Shown one piece after another: positions 19,887 to 29,971 of a stretch of DNA of 64,000 bases. The stretch's first letter is position 1. Every line of letters starts with the position of its first letter. The stretch lies in contig JAADJZ010000003.1 of the NCBI GenBank assembly GCA_011032825.1, forward strand, positions 992,001-1,056,000, written 5' to 3'. Below the pieces are notes generated by a model. That model was not told the DNA's origin, searched no databases, and was given only the letters and a program-made list of their open reading frames with translations. Origin of the DNA: Massariosphaeria phaeospora (Eukaryota > Ascomycota > Dothideomycetes > Pleosporales). Made by a program: the position numbers and the translations under genes.

Positions 19887-20927
19887 ATGGAAAATATCAA
19901 ATTCGACACAGTTCTCGTAGTCGGCGGCTTCGGCTTTCTCGGCTCGCACATTGTCCAGCGCCTGCTCTCTGGAAACCACGCCACCAAGATCGTAATCACG
20001 AGCCGGAACGCTCAAGAAACCGACCCCCGAGCACAATTCTACGCCTGTGATATCACGTCTCGCGATGCAGTTTCCGCTCTGTTCGAGGACCTGAAGCCCC
20101 AAGTCGTCATCCACACCGTCTCTCCTCCACCGCGCTCAAAGGCCTCAGGCCTCCGACGCGTCAATGTGGACGGCACCAATAACCTGCTCTACGCAGCGAA
20201 ATCCTGCCCCGCTACCCGCGCCTTCATCTACACGTCGTCCGACTCCGCAATGCACCCCGCGCCCTTCAAGGCCATCACCGAAGCCGAAGCCATCCTCTAC
20301 ACGCGCGCCCACTCGCCCAACGCCTACAGCCTGACCAAAGCGCTCGCCGACGCCGCCGTGCTGGCCGCCAACGCGGCCGATCTCCGCACTGCGACCCTGC
20401 GCGTCCCCATGATCTACGGCGAGCGCGACACAGGCTACTTGCCGCAAGTCGTGGCCAGCATCCGCGCGGGCCAGCACATGCAGCAAGCCGGGCCCAACGA
20501 AAAGGTCTTCTCCGTGCTGTACGCGGAGTCTGCAGCGCACGCGCACATCCTCGCTGCCCACGCGCTGGTGACCGGGTCCGCGGGCGCAGACGGGCAGGCG
20601 TTCTTCATCACCGACGGCGAGCCTATGCCGTTCTTTGATTTCTATCGCAAGTGCTGCGCGGCGGCCGGGCATGCGGTGCGGAAAGAGGACGTCAAGGTGA
20701 ATCCGTTCTGGATGGTGAAGGCCATTGCGAGTGCGGGCGAGTGGCTGTACTGGGTGGCCACGTTGGGGACGAAGACGCCGAAGTTGAGGCGGGATGATAT
20801 TGAGGTGTTGGATCGGGGGTGCTGGTGGAATGATGAAAAGGCGCGGAGGGTGTTGGGGTTCGAGAATGTGCTGGGGATGGATGAGGCGGTGAAGAGGACT
20901 ATGGAGTGGGGGATGAAAGAGTACTAG
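19887..20927 (+). CDS. 3-beta-hydroxysteroid dehydrogenase-like NAD(P) reductase
   Basis: Intronless extended-type SDR of 346 aa. The nucleotide-binding motif is VGGFGFLG (residues 12-19), and the catalytic pair YSLTK gives Tyr147 and Lys151. The sequence resembles the 3-beta-HSD/Erg26 group, including the VNVDGTNNLL and FIYTSSDSAM segments. It may oxidise a sterol or other hydroxyl substrate; ergosterol C-4 demethylation is one option, but a true Erg26 should not be assumed without comparison. A hydrophobic stretch near residues 275-295 (AIASAGEWLYWVATL) may contact a membrane. The TATA at 19750 supports this start. Confidence 0.85.
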   Translation: MENIKFDTVLVVGGFGFLGSHIVQRLLSGNHATKIVITSRNAQETDPRAQFYACDITSRDAVSALFEDLKPQVVIHTVSPPPRSKASGLRRVNVDGTNNLLYAAKSCPATRAFIYTSSDSAMHPAPFKAITEAEAILYTRAHSPNAYSLTKALADAAVLAANAADLRTATLRVPMIYGERDTGYLPQVVASIRAGQHMQQAGPNEKVFSVLYAESAAHAHILAAHALVTGSAGADGQAFFITDGEPMPFFDFYRKCCAAAGHAVRKEDVKVNPFWMVKAIASAGEWLYWVATLGTKTPKLRRDDIEVLDRGCWWNDEKARRVLGFENVLGMDEAVKRTMEWGMKEY

Positions 20928-21579
20928 GGGTGGTGGAATGGCCTTGGCTGTGGGTGTAGAAGAGACGAGAAGTCACAGAAGGAAGGCCAGTAGCGAAAGC
21001 GCCCTGCATCGCCGGATAAGCTGCCAACGGAAGGTATGCTTGGTTTTTTGCGCTCGGGCTGGATTGCATGCTAGTCTTAGCGTTGTTATGAGGCATTATT
21101 GGACGAAGTCGCACTTACACAATTCCCCAGACTCTCATCCAAAGGGGGACTCTGAAACGAAGGACTTTACCCGAAAATGCCATACGCACCTAAAACTGTA
21201 TACAGACAGCACATTCAAGCAGACTCAACAGTAGCTGTAGCTGTCATATCTATAACCCTGATTAATATCAGTCTGTAGCTTTCCATACGCTCAACACGGG
21301 TACATTGCCTGCAGGATAAGTAAATTCGTGCGTATGAGAGCTAGATATCGAAGCGTTCAGTCTACCGTATAAACTTGCAGGAGCTACAACCAGATCATGG
21401 GCCGGACTGGCGCAGGCAGGGCTGAACAGACGGATGTCAGGAACTTCGTTCGAGCTCAGGATAACTCTCCCTGTTAGCCTTTGGCACCCATTGCGAATTT
21501 ATACAGTACCTGCAAAGGCAAATGTGAACCCTTCAAAGGCACATGCGAACCCTTCAAAAGCTCAACTCTTCACGTCCAT
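20928..21579. other. Intergenic between convergent genes
   Basis: No gene. A 21-bp unit containing tgaacccttcaaagg is tandemly repeated twice at about 21517-21558, just after the MFS stop codon. Confidence 0.45.
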
Positions 21580-23002
21580 CTAGCACTTCGTCCGCCAGCC
21601 CCACCCCCACTTGGCCACCCTCGCCGCAATACAAAACCCCATCGCGATCATACAACACGCCCCCGCCCAACACATAGCGACGCGATACCCGCCGGACCTC
21701 ACCAGCGCCCCACTAATCGGCCCGCCTATCAACGCCGCGAAGCCCATAACCCCAAACGCCATGCCCAGCCGCGTCCCCGTCTTCATGATATCGTCGCTGT
21801 AGGCGGCAATGACCGTGGAGAAGAGCGACTGCAGGGCGGCGCTAAACAGGCCGTAGAGCACGGTGAAGGCGTAAAAGGAGGGGATGGTCTTGATGGGCAG
21901 CCAGCACCACAGCATGATGACGTTGGCGAGCAGACAGAGGATCATGGTGTTGATGATGCCGAGGTAGCGGTCGGCGATGTAGCCTGGGAGGATGCGGGCG
22001 GGGAGGCCGACGCCGTTGACGAGGATTACGAGGTTGAGCGAGGTAGTGTAGGGCATGCCGAGTTCGTCGCGGGCGAAAGAAGCGATCTGGGTTTTGGTCA
22101 GATGGATGAACAGTCTGGTTTGAGGAACTGTGGAGGGTTTTTACATAATAGAAGACGAAGTAGACTGGAGGCATGATGAAGAACAAGCCCAGCACTTGGA
22201 GCATATAAGGAGTGTCCCGGAAGGCATCCATGTCCAGTAGTGGACCACTCTTCCGGGGAGGTAGCCTGGGCTTCATGAACGCAACCACTACTGCTAGACA
22301 CACGACGTTGATAAATCCGAGTACCCTGACGGTCCATCCGAATCCTACTCGGTCAAGTAGTTGTCGGATGACTAACGGATAAACAATGCCCCCGACTGAA
22401 TTTCCGGTGGTGACAAGACCAAGTGCCAGGCCTCGCCGCTTATCAAAGTAAGTTGCCGCGACTCCCATGCTTGGGATGAAGTATATACCGCCCCCGAGAC
22501 CGGTACACACACCATGCGTCAGAAGAAGCTGCCAGTAGTTTTGCGCCAGACTCATGGTAAACATGCCGACCAGGTTGATCGAAATTCCGATGATGATCGT
22601 CGGTCTGAAATAACCCGCATCCAGCGCCCTCCCAGAGAACATTCCTAGGAAGAACATGAGGAACGCCTGAACACTTCCAATCCAGGATATCGTCGACGGT
22701 GCTTGAGTTAGGATTTCGGTATAGTAGGGCTGCAGAGCACCGTATGAATTGACAAATCCCCAGGTGTTCATGACACCGAGCCATGCGCAGAAGACTTGAA
22801 CCCAGGCCGTAAGACCGCCATCGGGAGGAGGCCCAGGATCCACGATTGATCGAGTCGTTAGATGTGAAGTCACCCTTCCAAGCGCTGCAGATGTTACCGA
22901 TCTGGTTTTCGAGAGTGCGGGGCGCTGCACGGCGGGTGAGTCAGTGCTTGTACCCGTACGGTGCAGGCTGGGGACGATAGCCTTCTCTGCATTGCTATCC
23001 AT
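21580..23002 (-). CDS. MFS transporter, monocarboxylate-porter type
   Basis: 454-aa major facilitator of the fungal MCT/MCH group. Exons are 23002-22145 and 22086-21580, joined over a 58-nt intron (GTAAAA...CCCAG) so that VFYY continues as IASFARDELGMPYTTS. The N terminus is hydrophilic; it leads to DPGPPPDGGLTAWVQVFCAW, the standard entry into the first membrane segment. Twelve membrane segments follow, with GTGLGGGIYF-like and DKRRGLALGL loops conserved. Likely substrates are monocarboxylates or related metabolites such as riboflavin, but these cannot be separated by sequence. The tail is short (WGWGWRTKC). Confidence 0.9.
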
Positions 23003-23232
23003 GACTCGTTATGGGAGTTGACGCAAATTGGAATGTTGTGAAGAAGCAAGAAAAAAGCGCCTATGGTACATCCGATGGCGGAGGTGACCAAGACATCCTC
23101 GGAAGTCGGAATAATTGCACATAGGGCGTGCAGGGGGGCAAATGTACTAGCGTCGGAAATGTTATTCCACTGCACTCTTCGATATTTGCTGAACGCTAGC
23201 AGGGAGACTCGTTAGCGAATATTGCATGTTTA

Positions 23233-23472
23233 TACGGCCTCTCGCGGAAAACGGGGTCTCCAGAACTAAGGCTAAACGCGTTAGGATGTGACTCGCAACT
23301 AGAAAAGACTGCCTACAACTTAGATTTTCTCTTGTATCTTGTAGTATTGAGTTGATACTCTGTATAAAATTGTAGCTTTATAGAGTTGTATTGCTGAGTT
23401 AGCATAATCGTTTTAGAGGCGTGCAGATCTATCGTTGTCGTTCCGGAGATCCCTTTTCCGTAAGAGTACGGC
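23233..23472 (+). repeat. 6-bp target-site duplication around the MITE
   Basis: TACGGC occurs at 23233-23238 and again at 23467-23472, exactly outside the terminal repeats of the element at 23239-23466. Confidence 0.75.
23239..23466 (+). mobile_element. Intact MITE copy, 228 bp
   Basis: The left end is ctctcgcggaaaacggggtc and the right end, in reverse complement, is ctcttacggaaaagggatct. Interior blocks (ctaaggctaaacgcgttagg, ctcttgtatcttgtagt) are shared with the copy at 3905. It is the cleanest copy in the window and is flanked by a perfect 6-bp duplication. It is non-coding and has no transposase of its own kind in the window. Confidence 0.8.
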
Positions 23473-24224
23473 GTAGGAATAATTTGTTAGTCCACTATTG
23501 CCCACTGCGGGTGGCAGAACAGTCACTCTCGTGATATCCTTTCAGAGATAAACGTATGCACCTAGCATGGTCATCGATACGAAGAATTCTGCGCAGTAAC
23601 AGGTCGATCGTGGTAGCCGTCCACGGAGGGCTGTTGCTTCATGACGAATGTCGGTGGAGAGGACGCGGTTATAGACGGCTCGGGGTGAAAGCCCACTGAC
23701 GAGACCCATTCGAAACGGAAGGACTGCCACTGGTCGATTCTCGTCCGATATCGCCTGCAAAGTCTGAGCCCAATCGCCCGGGATGAAAACGAGGCAATCT
23801 TGAAAATCTTAAAGCACGTTGGAGCAGACGTAGGCATATGCGAGGATGCTGAATAAGAAGAATCTATTGAGTGGTGCTCATAATGAAGTCGTGTAACATA
23901 TGACGCTGGACGAACTGGGTAAGTCGACGCCTTTGTTAGTTCAGAATTGGAATTGGATACTTCGACGGTACCTGCCATAAGGGTACGGGCTTCCAAGTAC
24001 TCATACGAGCAGCCATGCTCGATTTGGTCGCTAGTTTCTGCCTGCATGCAGCCTCGCAATCCGGAGACAGTGTAAAGCTCAATACATACCTATGGTGTGG
24101 AAAGAATGACATCCGATCGTATGAGAGAGCTGTGAGTGTTATCACGGATGCAGTGAACCTCCGCGAGCCCGATGGGGACCCTCACGTCTCTATAATTCCT
24201 GTCGCTCATGTCTACACAGCTGTA

Positions 24225-25215
24225 TCATTTCTTGGGAGGGTTGACGAGCCGTTGTAGGTCCTGCTCATGGTTCCCAGCGAACGTGTAGACCCATCGGTGC
24301 TCGAATTTTTTCCAGTAGCGCGTGGGGAGATAGGCCTCACTGTGTTATGGTTAGCACGCGCTAGAGCTCCGAGAGGGAAAACACTCACAGCATGTAATAG
24401 TTGTCTCGGTGGTACGGAAACTCTAGACTCGGAGGGCCCTCCTTTGTGAGGAAGTCGTCTGTCCCCGTGGCGGCTTCTTCCACCGTCATTTCGACATGTT
24501 TCCGCTTGTTTCCCCGATTGCCCGCGTGTCTCTTGATGGCGCGGACGGTGCTGTCGAGGTGGATCTCCATTATCCGCGCATGCCACAGCGAGTTGTGGAG
24601 CGCCTTTCTGACCATGTCCGCATTTCGCTGGATGAGCTTCCGGTTCCACTCTGGGGTCTGGCCTCGCGGTATCATCGGGAGGGGCTCGCCGTGATCTAGG
24701 TTGTCTTGCCAATGCGCAAAGTCGAGCACCAAGCCCAGGTTGTTCCACGTCAGGACGCAGGTGAGGCAGGTGCACACAAGCGCCGGGTCGGGGGGCTGGA
24801 TATGCTGGTAGGGTCTGTTGTGGATACTGAGGACTGCCTGCCGGTCGCTGGCGACGAGAAGTGGGCGTATCGAGGCGTCGACTTCGGAGAGGAGCTTCGG
24901 GAGGAAGAAGCATTGGGCGAGGATCTTGTAGCGCTGGCAGATAATGGCGTCGCCGATAACATTGGCGTTTGCAGAGACGAGCGAGTGGAAGCGTCTGTTG
25001 ACCAGACCGAAATTGAGGACGTCGTTGGGCTGGAGCAGCTCGAGCGACTCGAGGATGATCTCGGTGGGCAGCTTGGTGAGTTGCATCACGGCGTCGCGTT
25101 TGCGGTCGCGGGTTGCCTGCTTGCGTTGCAGACGCTCGGTGCGCTTCGAGTGTAGAGGAATTGTGGCAGTAGTGTCTTCGAGCGGCTCTTCATCGTCGCT
25201 GCCATGCAGCTGCAT
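24225..25215 (-). CDS. F-box domain protein
   Basis: 313-aa protein from exons 25215-24389 and 24339-24225, with a 49-nt intron (GTGAGT...CACAG) joining YYML to EAYLPTRYWKKF. The F-box is at about residues 46-85: LTKLPTEIILESLELLQPND followed by NRRFHSLV. It should bind Skp1 and so link an SCF ubiquitin ligase to a target. The remainder has no repeat domain; HWQDNLDHGEPLP and the Lys/Arg-rich NRGNKRKHVE are the notable segments. An inverted CCAAT (at about 25334) lies about 120 bp upstream. I took ATG 25215 because it precedes an acidic N terminus; an in-frame frame upstream is possible but has no better ATG. Confidence 0.8.
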
Positions 25216-25781
25216 GTTATAGAGATCAAGGCTGCGAGGTGAAAGAGGAAAAAGACTGTGGAGTGAGAGCAACGGCCACGGCGATGATGCTGAAGGAAGT
25301 CGCCCCGCAAACAACCGGCCTCGCTACTGCAGCCAATGCGAGTGGTTGACGCTAGGGGGCCAATTTCTCGGCCACTCCCACCCCGGGAACAACACTGCCA
25401 CGACGTCTCTCACCTATTCTGACATCTTTCCTGCGAAGAACCACAGTTATCTATGGCATACTATATTTCAACTATCACTTATCGGACCACACAACCACCA
25501 CTTTCTCGACCCTGATATCTGCACACGACCACCCAAAGAACATCTCCATCTCTATTAAAAGCCAACTCAACTAAAAGCTAACTCAGCTAACGCAGGCTTA
25601 TACCGCCTCCTGCCACATACGAGGGAACACGAGATATCTCCGAATCCTCCTAACGATATGTGCAGGCCGCTAATTGTACTCTCTTTTCCTAATAACCTTT
25701 TTCTTTTAGCGTTTCTGATTGGTTAAGATTAATAGCGTAAGCTATTTTATACCTGTTTTATGTATGATAGGCTGCAAAGAC
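25216..25781. other. Intergenic, AT-rich distal part
   Basis: No gene. The half near 25690-25760 is AT-rich (ttaagattaatagcgtaagc) and could hold a decayed repeat; I could not match it to the MITEs. Confidence 0.4.
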
Positions 25782-26387
25782 TTATGGTGCCTCGTATGGA
25801 GAACGCGGTAATATAACCATCCATGCCGATTCCGATAGAGCATCCATCGTCCGCTCAAACTCCTCCATCTGCTCAAGCTCCTCCTTCGCATCCTCGAACA
25901 TCCTCAGCCGATCAAACGGGCAACAATGGCTCCTCTCATGCCCACTCTCTATCAGCGCCGTCAAGCACTCCCCACAAAGCCGATGTCCGCAGCTCCTCAG
26001 CTGGCGCATAATCCCCCTTTTCTCATAGCAAATCCCACACTCTCCATCCTTGTCCCCCGGAACAGCATCGCTGAAGGTATCTAGCTGGTCATCTTGCCAG
26101 GTCGTGCCGGGAGACTCGGGAGGGGCGGTGTATTGCTCTACCAGGCCCGGGATGTCTGCCCATTCCTCTGCTTCCTCGTACACGACGAGCTCGATGCTTT
26201 CTACATTAGTGCTGGACCTCTCGCCTGTGCCGCTGACGACGAGCTCTTGGATGCGCAGGCGCGTCTCGAAGTCGTGGCCAAGATGGTCGCGCAGCATACG
26301 GCGGTGGCGGTGGCAGAAGGCGCTGGAGGGAGCGTGAAGGTAAGCGCAAGGGGTGGCTTTGCAGACACTGACCAGGGACAGGGGCAT
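25782..26387 (-). CDS. RING finger protein, C3HC3D-like
   Basis: 201-aa protein with ATG at 26387. The N-terminal third is Cys/His-rich (CKATPCAYLHAPSSAFCHRH) but fits no clear finger. Near the C terminus lies a RING: CGIC...CGHRLCGEC...CCPFD. The last zinc position carries Asp (CPFD) where CPxC is usual; Asp can bind zinc in RBX1-type RINGs, so function may persist. A short acidic helix (EDAKEELEQMEEFERTMDAL) follows. The same frame stays open far upstream (to about 26825), so a longer protein cannot be excluded. Probable role: E3 ubiquitin ligase. Confidence 0.65.
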   Translation of the reverse strand: MPLSLVSVCKATPCAYLHAPSSAFCHRHRRMLRDHLGHDFETRLRIQELVVSGTGERSSTNVESIELVVYEEAEEWADIPGLVEQYTAPPESPGTTWQDDQLDTFSDAVPGDKDGECGICYEKRGIMRQLRSCGHRLCGECLTALIESGHERSHCCPFDRLRMFEDAKEELEQMEEFERTMDALSESAWMVILPRSPYEAP

Positions 26388-27032
26388 CTTGGATGTTAGG
26401 AGGGTTAGTTTGGGGCTGCTATGGGAGTGTTTAGGGGCTTGGGTTAGAGATGGTCTGAACTGCCGGTAAGGTTTGGGGCAACTGTCTATATAGGATAGTG
26501 CTGGAACAACGGGAAGGCATTGTTGGCGTTGCGACTGATAAAGATAATTTTGAACAATGTTGGAGAAACAACGTACTTGTCGCGATGGCATCTTGGGCAC
26601 AATGGAGAGCGAGTAAGTTGAGACAGACAAAGGAACAAAGATGTTTGTGACGGGATGCTTCAGCGTTGGCGTGTTGTTAGCCAACTCAGCTGCGTCAGAG
26701 AACATTCTGCGACAAAAGATATGGATAATGGTGGTATTCTGGCCGACATGTAATATGAATTCTGCCACAGCGATAATCCCGAGTCCTCGCGTTCGTCCTG
26801 AAAATAACTTCTGATCTCGAATCAAGACCTAGCAAATGAACAATTGTCATTAGAAAATTGGCCTGTTACTCATTTCCTTCGCGCCTACAACACCCCACTC
26901 CAACAACTCCCAGGCTGTCAAGATGATCGCCTAATAGAGTCTTCTTTACCAGCAATGAATTACGTCAGCGGGGTGTCGATGTCAAAGCCAAAGGTGGTAG
27001 CCGTCACCATAGTGTAAAAGGTACATGTCCAA
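26388..27032. other. Intergenic
   Basis: Only the open upstream extension of the RING protein's frame (to about 26825) occurs here; it could be leader sequence. The rest shows nothing. Confidence 0.4.
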
Positions 27033-28686
27033 CTAGTAGACATAAAAGACCAAAGTCTCGTTGTCCGATTCGCGCAGCTTCCTGTTCCTCCTCTTCATGA
27101 TGATCCTCGCAAGCCACGCCAGCGCTGCCGTAGCCACAGAGAAGCCAGCGGAAGAACCCAGCGCAATCGCGTAGCGCGGCTCATCCGACTTGGGCCAGAG
27201 ATAAGGGGTCCTACAGGCTGTCAGCATGCTGTTCAGCAATTGTGGTACATATGGATTTACCAGATAAACGAAGCATTCATAACTGTGGTTACAATGGAAA
27301 TTGCCACAGCTTTCTTCTCCTTCGTCTGACCGCACGTACTCCCGCACCAACCCAGGATCAGCGAATTGACACCGTACGTGCCAATTGTGAAGATGACCAT
27401 GGCGATGTAGCGACCAGCGACATCCATAGTGGCGCAGGCGGCAACAAATCCGATGGTGGCAACGGCTTTGGAGATGGTGATGTGCCACGTCCGTTCGTTG
27501 AACTTTCCAGATGACCAGGAGACAGCAATGGTGACTGCGCCGGCGATGAGGTAGGGCGGGCATGTAAGAACGAGAGTGATCGTCTGCTTGAAGCCTAACG
27601 TCTGCACCACGGTGGGAAAAAAGTTCTTGAAGCCATTGGCCGCGAGATGCATGTGTGCCATTATAGCGAAAACCCATACCATAGGGTCTTTGGCGGCCTG
27701 TTTCAAACCGTTCATGGTGGACGTCTTACCCTCATTCTGCACGGTATCGAGCTCCATGCGACTCGTCGCGAGATCACGCTCGTCTTGAGTGAGCCACCTC
27801 GTTGTACTTGGGAAGTCCGGCAACACGAAAAAGCCTACGATGGCGATGAGAAAAGTGACAGCACCCTGGAGGATGAAAAGCCAGCGCCAGCCTGCGAGAC
27901 CAGCGGCACCGTCGAGTCCATGGAAGATACCTGCTGCGATGAGGCCAGCAAAGGCGGTTGCGAGGATATTGCCCGTGTAGAGAATGGCGATGCGGGTAGC
28001 AACTTCCTTGCGCGTGTAGAAGATGGAGAGGAGATAGACTGCACCAGGATAGTACGGGGCTTCTGTCAATCCGAGGAAGAAGCGAGTGAGGAGTAGACCC
28101 GTAAAGTTCTTCGAGACAGCAGTCAATGCACTGACTACTGCCCACAGCATCATTGCGCTAGCCATGTACCGGCCTAGGGTTTGTTAGAGTGGAACGGGTA
28201 GGAGAGAGTCGATATACGTACTGGGCCGAGTGCGGGTCAAGAACATGTTGGACGGAATCTGCCCGAGGAGATAACCCACAAACAAGATGGACACACAAGT
28301 ACTATACTGCGTGTCCGTGATACCGAGATCCTCTTCAATGTCATTGATACGCGCAAGCGCGATCGCGTTACGGTCTAAGTAGTTAAGCCAGTACATTGAC
28401 CATAACATCGGCTATAGATTATTAGTCAGTATATGACAACTATTTTAGTGAATATGGAAGACAAACCATGATCCACCGGTCCAACTTCTTCACCAAAGCA
28501 ATCTCACGAGGATCAGTTTTCTGCAGTAGAGTCAGCAGAGGGCGATGAAGGCTATAAGATCAAGCATGCCTCATGAGCACCAGAATAATCCTGCTTCTCG
28601 GCGATAGGAATAGGTTTCTGACAGTCTAACACGTTGCTATCCTGTCTCTCCACCATCACCGGATCGTCTCTCTTTTCGAAGGCCAT
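27033..28686 (-). CDS. MFS transporter, Dal5/allantoate-permease type
   Basis: 483-aa anion:cation symporter family protein. Exons are 28686-28570, 28520-28467, 28411-28222, 28173-27261 and 27210-27033; introns are 49, 55, 48 and 50 nt. The first intron starts with GC (GAG|GCATGC), a GC-AG intron, and splicing gives AHEKTDPREIALVKKLDRWI, the conserved entry to the first membrane segment. Family marks include MYWLNYLDRNAIALARIN, YSTCVSILFVGYLLGQIPSN and EAPYYPGAVYLL. Relatives import allantoate, vitamins or other small anions; the substrate is unknown here. The tail is basic (IIMKRRNRKLR). Confidence 0.9.
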
Positions 28687-29971
28687 GATTGAGAAATGAA
28701 CAAAGCGTCAAGGGGAGCCGAATGCCTGGGTTGATCGATCCAGCGATATGGTAATCTGGGGGGACACTACAAGAACTGGCCATGGTTTATATATTCGAGG
28801 TAACACTGGCTGTCGGGTAGTGCATGCTGTGTGCCATGGCCGAATGCTTGGAGTTGCTGAACCCAAAAACATAAGCGGGCCACAGAGATGCATGCCATGC
28901 AAGACTAGAACAGAGACCGAGACCAAGACCGCGCAAGATTCCATGGCGAGAATCTAGGTCAGCTAGCTTAGGCAGGTAAAGCAGCTCACGCATGGCAGGT
29001 ATGGCCAGTGTTCGGGAGGAAACGGGCGCGCCGAGAGTTGGAGTTGGCTCGTGGCTTTGGCAAGACCTGGACTAGGTCAACTACGCGGAATATCTTCGGT
29101 CTTGGTGGTGCCGCAAGTGAGTTCTGTGGAGTCTTGTCAATGGTGAGCCTTGCCACCTAGAACAGCGTTCGTCTGTCCTCGAGGTCGTCACCGCGCACGG
29201 TGAAGTCTAGCGCTCGCCAGCGTTCATATGGATCGTTTTGGGAACCTCGTTCTCCGAGACAAGACACCTTGAAGTCGTGGCCAATGTTCAGACTGGATGG
29301 ATATCGGATGAGACACCGTACGTGCTAGGTGGCGATGCACCTGCTGGAGACGCCATCGACGCGAGTCTCGACCATGCTCGCTGGCACCTCGGTGAAGCTC
29401 AACAAGACCAGACATCAAAAAAAGACCGAAGAGACCCCGCGAACGGCATCAGCAAGCCACAACACCTTGGAAAGCGCGGCGCCAACAGCTCGAGGAAAAT
29501 CCGGTGTGTGTGGTGTAGGTAGCTGTGCAGCCGGCCGTTGCTGCCGCGGCTAGGCCAAGATTGCCGAGTGCGGGGAAGTTCTTGGGGTCCGGGGACGGTG
29601 CGGTGCCGTGCGGCAAGTACGCCCCACTCCTTGAGAGCCTTTCCATGATATTCATCCCGATGGCATCTCCAAGTACACACGCTGACAATGGTTGTTCCGG
29701 TTACTTCCTAGGTCATGTTTCGCGGTCCCTTGGCCGTTGACACGACGATTGCTCTACCGCCGCTACTATCACGTCGGAAAACGAAAAGGTCTTGCTCTTG
29801 GTGACCGTATTTCCAGCGGGCAAATATCGGGAATGAAGCCGTGGAGACGTCAGGTCATCAGAGGATAGACTCTCAACCGTATCATAAAGGGATACATACC
29901 TACGTACCCCTATCAACCCCATATATATGCAAGAAAGCAAGCCACACCCCCAACACGCCAGTGAGCAAAGC
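28687..29971. other. Intergenic, no firm gene
   Basis: Promoter of the Dal5-like gene and the 3' flank of the receptor. A minus-strand frame at about 29449-29688 (NIMERLSRSGAYLPHG) looks mildly protein-like but has no ATG-led gene model. Confidence 0.4.

Larger units (their letters stand above)
23003..24224. other. Intergenic with a MITE
   Basis: Contains the MITE at 23239-23466. The rest (23473-24224) has only small frames with no domain. Confidence 0.45.

Noticed and set aside
29449..29688. Minus-strand frame with NIMERLSRSGAYLPHG
   Set aside because: No ATG-led model or splice partners; could be a relic exon but unsupported.
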